NCBI GenBank assembly: GCA_964547525.1
Contig: CAZJOD010000135.1
Location: 1 to 9,847, forward strand
DNA from: CAZJOD01 sp964547525
Lineage (GTDB): Bacteria; Bacillota; Clostridia; JAAYHZ01
Direction: 5' to 3'
DNA length: 9,847 nucleotides
Below, piece by piece: positions 6,002 through 9,847 of the stretch. Each line of letters begins with the position of its first letter. The first letter of the stretch is position 1. The notes beneath the pieces are model-generated. The model did no database searches and had not been told where the DNA came from. It saw only the letters and a list, made by a program, of their open reading frames with translations. The position numbers and the translations under genes were made by a program.

Positions 6002-7273
6002 GTGATTAACATAATTATTCATATAGTCAAACAGGGCGAATCATTGCATAGCATATCAAAATTATATTCAGTACCGATTGACAATTTAATTGTAGATAAC
6101 GATATTAAAGATCCTAACATGATTCTATCAAATCAATCCATAGTAATAGATAAAATTGATACTGACCATTTATATAAAAACGGAGAATCTATTGAAAAAA
6201 TCGCCGAACTGTATAATATTGCACTTGATGAACTTTTATCTATAAATCCGGGAATATCGAACCCGAATGATATTATACCCGGCACGAGAATATGTGTCCA
6301 AAGAAATAAATATAAAGATATAGAAGTTAACGGGTATATATATCCTAATATAAACATGCAAGTCTTGAAGCAAACCTTACCGCATCTTACATATCTCAGC
6401 ATTTTTAGTTATGCTGTAAATACAGACGGTAGCCTGGATAATATTGATGATTTATATTTAATAAAATTGGCAAAAGAACAGCAAGTTGCTCCATTAATGG
6501 TAATAACCAATAAATATTTCAGTAGTTATATAGCTAGAGGAGTACTAAACAATTCAGAAATACAGAATACGCTATTAGATAATATTCTGCATACTTTAAA
6601 AACAAAAGAATATTATGGTTTGAACATTGACTTTGAATACATTTTTCCGGGAGACCGCAAGGCATATAACAGCTTTCTACAACGAACATCTGAAATTCTG
6701 GAACCTCTTGGTTACCCGGTTTTTACCGCATTAGCACCAAAAATATCATCAGAACAAACCGGAATGTTATATGAAGCTCATGATTATAAAATACACGGAG
6801 AATTAGGTGATTGTACAATATTAATGACATATGAATGGGGTTATACATATAGCACACCCATGGCCGTAGCTCCTGCAAGAAGGGTTAAACAAGTATTGGA
6901 TTATGCAATCAAGGAAATACCGGCAAATAAAATACTAATGGGTATTCCTAATTACGGGTATGATTGGAGGCTGCCATGGGTTCAGGGTACGGCAGCTTCA
7001 GCCCTTTCAAATAATAATGCAATACAAAGAGCAATAGACTATTCGGCAGAATTAAGGTATGATCCACATGCACATTCCCCATATTTTTATTATTATGACG
7101 AAATGGATAAATTACATGTGGTTTGGTTTGAGGACGCCCGTAGTATAAAAGCCAAGTTAAGTTTGGTTAATCAATATAATCTTGCGGGTATCAGTTACTG
7201 GACGGTAAATCGATTTTTCCCCCAGAATTGGATCGTACTAAAATCGATGTTTAATATTGTTAAAATATTGTAG
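6002..7273 (+). CDS. yaaH: LysM-GH18 spore cortex-lytic hydrolase, YaaH/SleL type
   Basis: Up to 423 residues. Two LysM repeats (about 6-50 and 54-99; HIVKQGESLHSISKLYSVP and YKNGESIEKIAELYNI) bind peptidoglycan. A glycoside hydrolase 18 barrel follows (about 108-423). The catalytic motif is YYGLNIDFEYI (204-214), with E212 as the predicted acid and D210 as helper. MTYEWG (275-280) and GISYWTVN (396-403) are the usual barrel landmarks. The architecture matches B. subtilis YaaH/SleL, an N-acetylglucosaminidase acting on spore cortex fragments during germination. There is no signal peptide, as expected for a protein placed on the spore from the mother cell. The start is unclear. GTG 6002 lies inside AGGTGAT (6000-6006), which itself looks like a Shine-Dalgarno. 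Family N-termini resemble M-I-H-V-V-K, pointing to ATA 6011 or ATT 6014. A TTGAAA (5957-5962) has no convincing -10 partner. Confidence 0.93.
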   Translation: MINIIIHIVKQGESLHSISKLYSVPIDNLIVDNDIKDPNMILSNQSIVIDKIDTDHLYKNGESIEKIAELYNIALDELLSINPGISNPNDIIPGTRICVQRNKYKDIEVNGYIYPNINMQVLKQTLPHLTYLSIFSYAVNTDGSLDNIDDLYLIKLAKEQQVAPLMVITNKYFSSYIARGVLNNSEIQNTLLDNILHTLKTKEYYGLNIDFEYIFPGDRKAYNSFLQRTSEILEPLGYPVFTALAPKISSEQTGMLYEAHDYKIHGELGDCTILMTYEWGYTYSTPMAVAPARRVKQVLDYAIKEIPANKILMGIPNYGYDWRLPWVQGTAASALSNNNAIQRAIDYSAELRYDPHAHSPYFYYYDEMDKLHVVWFEDARSIKAKLSLVNQYNLAGISYWTVNRFFPQNWIVLKSMFNIVKIL

Positions 7274-7321
7274 CAAAAAATTAATTTCACACTTAATTTA
7301 CAGCTTTTACAATTATTTAGG

Positions 7322-7350
7322 TTGACAGAAAGCAACTTTTGCAATAATAT
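7322..7350 (+). promoter_or_regulatory. Sigma-A promoter for nrdR
   Basis: A perfect -35 TTGACA (7322-7327) and TAATAT (7345-7350) are separated by exactly 17 bases. Transcription would start near 7357, leaving a leader of about 80 bases before nrdR. It gives this housekeeping gene expression independent of the sporulation genes upstream. No clear palindromic NrdR box was seen around it. Confidence 0.78.
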
Positions 7351-7436
7351 CTATGTATGTGGACAGGTGTTTCAACCATTATATAATTACCGGTTGGAAT
7401 CGGTTCATACAGGTACTTAGATCAAGGAGGCGTAAT

Positions 7437-7928
7437 ATGAAATGTCCGTATTGCGGGTATAATGAAGATAAGGTTATAGATTCAAGACCAACTGAAGAGA
7501 ATGAAGCTATTCGAAGACGTAGAGAATGCTTATCCTGTAATAAAAGATTTACCACATACGAAAAAATTGAAAAAATTCCTGTAATGGTAATAAAAAAGGA
7601 TAAAACTCTCGAAGCATTTGATAGAAACAAGTTAATTAACGGAATGCTTAAAGCTTGTGAAAAAAGACCTGTTAATATAGTTAAAATTGAAAAAATAGCA
7701 AATGAAATAGAAAGTAAAATACACAATATGTTAAAGACCGAAGTAACATCAGTGATGATAGGTGAAATGATTATGGAACAGCTAAAACAACTTGATGAAG
7801 TTGCATATGTACGTTTTGCATCGGTATATAGGCAATTTAAGGATGTAAACACATTTATGGAAGAAATAAAAAACCTAAAAAAAGAAAGCTCTCAATTGAA
7901 TACAAAAACAGAAAAAAAATCAAAGTAA
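7437..7928 (+). CDS. nrdR: Transcriptional repressor NrdR
   Basis: A 163-residue (d)ATP-sensing repressor that binds NrdR boxes in front of ribonucleotide reductase genes. The N-terminal zinc ribbon has cysteines 3, 6, 31 and 34 (MKCPYCGYNEDKVIDSRP, then RRRRECLSCNKRFTTYE). It is followed by an ATP-cone domain from about residue 48 (VMVIKKDKTLEAFDRNKLINGM) through EVAYVRFASVYRQFKDVNTFMEEI. The C-terminal tail is short and Lys/Ser-rich and slightly exceeds the usual length of about 150. The ATG at 7437 is chosen because AAGGAGG (7424-7430) stands six bases before it and the protein then begins with the family's MKCPYC. The frame continues 28 codons upstream, but that part has no family resemblance. 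Its position after the sporulation genes is common in Clostridia. It ends before a bidirectional terminator. Confidence 0.97.
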   Translation: MKCPYCGYNEDKVIDSRPTEENEAIRRRRECLSCNKRFTTYEKIEKIPVMVIKKDKTLEAFDRNKLINGMLKACEKRPVNIVKIEKIANEIESKIHNMLKTEVTSVMIGEMIMEQLKQLDEVAYVRFASVYRQFKDVNTFMEEIKNLKKESSQLNTKTEKKSK

Positions 7929-8043
7929 ACAGTAGACTCTCATTTGTGCCGTTATCCTTTTTAGCTTCGATATATTTCGATATATATTGTACATACTATT
8001 GTACCTAATTATAAAAAAGCTCTGTCTGTAGTAAAGTTAAACA

Positions 8044-8071
8044 AAAAACCCGGGGTTATCCCCGGGTTTTT
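8044..8071. terminator. Bidirectional intrinsic terminator between nrdR and the minus-strand microprotein genes
   Basis: A perfect 12-bp stem (8044-8055 with 8060-8071) has a CCCGGGG/CCCCGGG core and a TTAT loop. It is flanked by T5 on the plus strand and A6 on the left, which is T6 for the minus strand. It can stop both the nrdR transcript and the convergent microprotein operon. It is by far the most stable hairpin in the window. Confidence 0.95.
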
Positions 8072-8079
8072 ATATTTGC

Positions 8080-8193
8080 TTAATCGCAGCAGCGGCCGTA
8101 ACCGGAAAAGAGGCATAGGAACACCAAGATAAAAAATAAAACAGTACAATCGCCACCAAACAAATCAAATTTTCCAAAACGTTTGTTTATCAT
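8080..8193 (-). CDS. Single-pass membrane microprotein (copy 2)
   Basis: A 37-residue protein read from ATG at 8193 to TAA at 8080. It is preceded by a full Shine-Dalgarno AAAGGAGGG (complement of 8200-8208) at proper spacing. It reads MINKRFGKFDLFGGDCT, then a hydrophobic span VLFFILVFLCLFS (18-30), then GYGRCCD. The core FGG-D/N-C-x-x-LFFI-x-x-FL-x-LF is shared with the gene just upstream. Such short Gly/Cys-containing one-span proteins are common around sporulation genes in Clostridia and recall the small YjcZ-type sporulation proteins of Bacillus, but that link is inference. It is the second gene of a two-gene unit that ends at the terminator 8044-8071. A role in the spore envelope or membrane is plausible but not shown. 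Confidence 0.85.
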   Translation of the reverse strand: MINKRFGKFDLFGGDCTVLFFILVFLCLFSGYGRCCD

Positions 8194-8229
8194 ACATAAC
8201 CCTCCTTTCTAAAAAATTAGATCAAATCA

Positions 8230-8349
8230 TTAATCACATGCTGCTGTTGCCAACGGAGCGCCATAGGGTTCGTTTGCGAACAACAAGAGGAATAAGATTA
8301 TAAAGAATAATATTGCACAGTTGCCACCAAAAAGATTGAATCCTCCCAT
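8230..8349 (-). CDS. Single-pass membrane microprotein (copy 1)
   Basis: A 39-residue protein from ATG at 8349 to TAA at 8230, with Shine-Dalgarno GGGAGG (complement of 8359-8364) nine bases upstream. It reads MGGFNLFGGNCA, a hydrophobic span ILFFIILFLLLFA (13-25), then a polar tail NEPYGAPLATAACD. Residues 6-24 align without gaps to residues 11-29 of the neighbouring copy, whereas the tails differ. That pattern suggests duplication with the membrane part conserved. The two genes are 36 bases apart and probably co-transcribed. Both end in Cys-Asp. The function is unknown, and a sporulation role is inferred from the neighbourhood and from similarity in style to small sporulation proteins. No confident promoter was identified upstream. 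Confidence 0.85.
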   Translation of the reverse strand: MGGFNLFGGNCAILFFIILFLLLFANEPYGAPLATAACD

Positions 8350-8392
8350 ACTATAAAACCTCCCTCGTTTAAGATACTATATAATATTCCGG

Positions 8393-8446
8393 TTTACGTA
8401 AATTTGTTACCTTTATGTTTACATAAAAATCAAATTTATGTGTAAC
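8393..8446. repeat. Cluster of palindromic TTACRTAA / TTTATGT elements in the divergent intergenic region
   Basis: The 220-base gap 8350-8570 between the minus-strand microproteins and the plus-strand membrane protein contains the perfect palindrome TTTACGTAAA (8393-8402). It also contains TTTATGT-TT-ACATAAA (8412-8427) and a further TTTATGTGTAAC (8435-8446). GTTAC (8406-8410) and GTAAC (8442-8446) are complementary and enclose the middle element. TTACGTAA and TTACATAA start 25 bases apart. These could be binding sites of a dimeric regulator acting on either or both divergent units. Confidence 0.45.
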
Positions 8447-8504
8447 GAAAAATTTGATAAGCATCAGATATTTTTAAAAAGATATAAGTACAATCAATAA
8501 AGGT

Positions 8505-8533
8505 TTTACAGTCTTTGTGATTTATGGTACAAT
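8505..8533 (+). promoter_or_regulatory. Sigma-A promoter with extended -10 for the membrane protein gene
   Basis: TTTACA (8505-8510) and TACAAT (8528-8533) are 17 bases apart. TGG directly before the -10 provides the extended TGn element. Transcription would begin near 8540, about 30 bases before the ATG at 8571. Confidence 0.75.
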
Positions 8534-8570
8534 GTAATAAGTAAAGTATCAAGTATAGGGGTGCATAAAA

Positions 8571-9398
8571 ATGTATGATGACGAATTTAGTATCTCGTTT
8601 AAGACTGTGTTTAAATGGTTCCTTGGATTTATTATTGCAATTATAATACTCATACCGATTGGTTTTGTATTATATTTAAACATCCAGACTCCGGTATTTT
8701 CATATAATTACATTAACACCAATAATATAATGCAGCAATTAACAAAAGATGTAAAATTCAATACCGAAACTAAAGGCGTGTCCATTAGGTTGACTCCCGA
8801 TATAATGAATTCTTTCATTGATGATGAAATCAAGGATTTAGATTTGGGATTACCCGATAAAATACAAATTACCGATATCCATCTGGATACGGAAAAGGGA
8901 AGAGCTTTTTTAAATTTGAAAGCGTACGGAATAAAAATTCCCTTATCGGCGGCAATTACACTTACCCAATCAAAAACACAAGCTACCATTTCATTTTCAA
9001 GCTTTAGATTAGCCGATATACCCATAAGCCAGGATTTTATCAAAAAATATGCCGGAGATAAGCTGTCATATACAATAAAATTAGGTGACATTAATGTTAT
9101 CCCTTACTTTGATATAAAAACGGTCAGCTGGAAATCATCCGGTATAAATCTGTTTTATGAAATTGATTATGAAGAAGTCTACAGAATGTTAAGAAGGCGA
9201 CCTGATCAAATAGCTTCCGAAATAGCGGCGTTTGTCGATAAGAACCAGCGACTTGCACCTATGCTTGATCTTGTTACATATTTGGCAAATTCAGAGCAGC
9301 TTACTATTAATGAGATTAAATATTATCTTGACATGCTGTTAAGCAACCAAGATGTTGCAGACACACTTATCGAAATGGTTAAAAGCGGAGCACTATAG
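8571..9398 (+). CDS. Membrane-anchored extracytoplasmic protein, possibly YpmS-like
   Basis: A 275-residue protein with a short cytoplasmic N-terminus, one strong membrane anchor (about 14-38, VFKWFLGFIIAIIILIPIGF and on) and the rest predicted outside the membrane. The middle is beta-rich and amphiphilic: VSIRLTPDIMNSFIDDEI (70-87), KIQITDIHLDTEKGRAFLNLKA (97-118), IKIPLSAAITLTQSKTQATISF (121-142) and FRLADIPIS (145-153). This is reminiscent of the YpmS/DUF2140 proteins ('LtxxxlNxli...'), but the match is by style, not a diagnostic motif. The C-terminal part (about 199-275) is helical (EVYRMLRRRPDQIASEIAAFVDK and so on) and lies beyond what YpmS has. No catalytic motif or cysteine pair is seen. 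The ATG follows AGGGGTG (8557-8563) by seven bases. It is a single gene with its own promoter and terminator, so it is an independent unit. The function is unknown. Confidence 0.9.
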   Translation: MYDDEFSISFKTVFKWFLGFIIAIIILIPIGFVLYLNIQTPVFSYNYINTNNIMQQLTKDVKFNTETKGVSIRLTPDIMNSFIDDEIKDLDLGLPDKIQITDIHLDTEKGRAFLNLKAYGIKIPLSAAITLTQSKTQATISFSSFRLADIPISQDFIKKYAGDKLSYTIKLGDINVIPYFDIKTVSWKSSGINLFYEIDYEEVYRMLRRRPDQIASEIAAFVDKNQRLAPMLDLVTYLANSEQLTINEIKYYLDMLLSNQDVADTLIEMVKSGAL

Positions 9399-9438
9399 AC
9401 ATTAATTCTACGTAAAAACAATAGTTTATTATTAACTG

Positions 9439-9482
9439 AAGCGGGGAGCTTTCCCCGTTTTTTGTTTTTTTTTGTTTTTTTT
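9439..9482 (+). terminator. Strong intrinsic terminator after the membrane protein gene
   Basis: AAGCGGGGA (9439-9447) pairs with TCCCCGTTT (9452-9460), with one G-T wobble and a GCTT loop. It is followed by T-runs of 6 (counted from 9458), 9 and 8 bases, each separated by a single G. Confidence 0.93.
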
Positions 9483-9518
9483 ATTTGAAAAAATTCCGAA
9501 AAAGTGTTCTTTATTATC

Positions 9519-9547
9519 TTTACATTAAACGCGTGTTCGTGTATAAT
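9519..9547 (+). promoter_or_regulatory. Sigma-A promoter for the last small gene
   Basis: TTTACA (9519-9524) and a perfect TATAAT (9542-9547) are separated by 17 bases. Transcription would start near 9554, leaving a leader of about 25 bases before the TTG start. It is one of the best promoter matches in the window. Confidence 0.78.
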
Positions 9548-9579
9548 ATATATATTCGGAAGTGAAGGACGGTGAGTTT

Positions 9580-9843
9580 TTGAAAATATTAATGAAACCG
9601 GTGGACATGATTTCATATAATAGCACGGCCGGAGATTTACAACCTATTAAATACAGATTATCTGATGAAAATGGAATATCAAAAATAATTAAAATAGATA
9701 AAATTATACAAATAAACGAGGAAAAATTAGCCGGTAATCGAATGATTATTTTTCGTGTTCAAAGTATAATAAACGGATTGGCTAGAATATATGAGCTAAA
9801 ATATGAGCCTTCCGCTTGTAAATGGTATATATATAAAATGTAA
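9580..9843 (+). CDS. Small conserved-looking protein of unknown function
   Basis: An 87-residue soluble protein from TTG 9580 to TAA 9843. The frame extends up to a GTG at 9562, but that codon lies in the ribosome-binding region. GGTGAG (9571-9576), with AAGGA before it, aligns best with a start at 9580, giving the N-terminus MKILMKPVDMISYNS. An ATG at 9592 is a weaker alternative. The chain is predicted to alternate short strands: LQPIKYRLSDENG, KIIKIDKIIQINEEKLAGNR, MIIFRVQSIINGLARIYELKYE, ending SACKWYIYKM. The layout, with a terminal CKWYIYKM, resembles small proteins I associate with Clostridia, but I know no assigned function and cannot name a family with certainty. It has no membrane segment or catalytic motif. 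It is transcribed from its own strong promoter. The next gene is outside the window. Confidence 0.85.
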   Translation: MKILMKPVDMISYNSTAGDLQPIKYRLSDENGISKIIKIDKIIQINEEKLAGNRMIIFRVQSIINGLARIYELKYEPSACKWYIYKM

Positions 9844-9847
9844 AAAA

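Noticed and set aside
7278..7299. Hairpin AAATTAA/TTAATTT after the spore hydrolase gene as a terminator
   Set aside because: Seven A-T pairs only and no following U-run, so it is not stable enough. Read-through toward nrdR is possible but nrdR has its own promoter.
7353..7436. 28-codon upstream extension of nrdR
   Set aside because: AAGGAGG at 7424-7430 sets the start at 7437, and the protein then begins with the family's MKCPYC. The extension overlaps the predicted transcription start.
7379..7852. Minus-strand open frame of 157 codons opposite nrdR
   Set aside because: NrdR is unmistakable on the plus strand. The antisense product has no recognisable domain and no Shine-Dalgarno.
7974..8009. 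Short repeats (CGATATAT twice, GTAC pair) after nrdR
   Set aside because: Too short and A/T-rich to be distinguished from chance. The real terminator is downstream at 8044-8071.
1..9847. CRISPR array, tRNA, rRNA, insertion sequence or prophage genes
   Set aside because: No regularly spaced repeats, transposase or integrase frames, or RNA gene signatures were seen on either strand.

Overview
The window comes from an AT-rich (roughly one third G+C), endospore-forming member of the Clostridia. The evidence is the plus-strand gene order: end of a probable divIB/ftsQ, an ftsA-like gene, ftsZ, spoIIGA, sigE, sigG, ylmC/ymxH, a LysM plus GH18 spore hydrolase (yaaH/sleL type), then nrdR. This is the division-and-sporulation neighbourhood known from Clostridia and, in part, Bacillus. 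Strong AAGGAGG-type ribosome binding sites, frequent GTG and TTG starts, and short A/T-rich gaps fit the same assignment. The exact genus cannot be read from the sequence.

Layout. Bases 1-240 are the 3' end of a probable divIB/ftsQ. Bases 241-435 hold a perfect 15-bp inverted repeat, a sigma-A-like promoter and a leader hairpin. The FtsA-like protein (436-1656) keeps the FtsA fold landmarks and a C-terminal amphipathic tail, but its nucleotide-binding motifs are strongly altered. ftsZ (1754-2905) has its own promoter and ends at an intrinsic terminator (2948-2984). spoIIGA (3138-3980), sigE (4011-4715) and sigG (4795-5568) follow. SpoIIGA is the membrane aspartic protease that matures pro-sigma-E in the mother cell. 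Sigma G is the late forespore factor. The sigE-sigG gap can fold so that the sigG Shine-Dalgarno is hidden. ylmC (about 5674-5925) and the spore hydrolase (about 6002-7273) come next, and the hydrolase has an unusual start region. nrdR (7437-7928) has its own consensus promoter and ends at a bidirectional terminator (8044-8071).

Downstream of that terminator, two tiny paralogous single-pass membrane proteins lie on the minus strand (39 and 37 codons). They form a small operon convergent to nrdR. A divergent intergenic region with repeated TTTATGT/TTACRTAA elements separates them from a plus-strand membrane-anchored extracytoplasmic protein (8571-9398), which has its own promoter and a strong terminator. 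The window closes with a small soluble protein (9580-9843) behind a near-consensus promoter.

Functionally, FtsA-like and FtsZ build the division septum. SpoIIGA, sigma E and sigma G turn the asymmetric septum into compartment-specific transcription. YlmC and the LysM hydrolase are sporulation or spore-envelope products. NrdR is a housekeeping repressor of ribonucleotide reductase genes. No mobile element, CRISPR array, rRNA or tRNA was seen. The best leads for something new are the degenerate FtsA, the sigG ribosome-binding-site hairpin, the hydrolase start codon and the microprotein pair.
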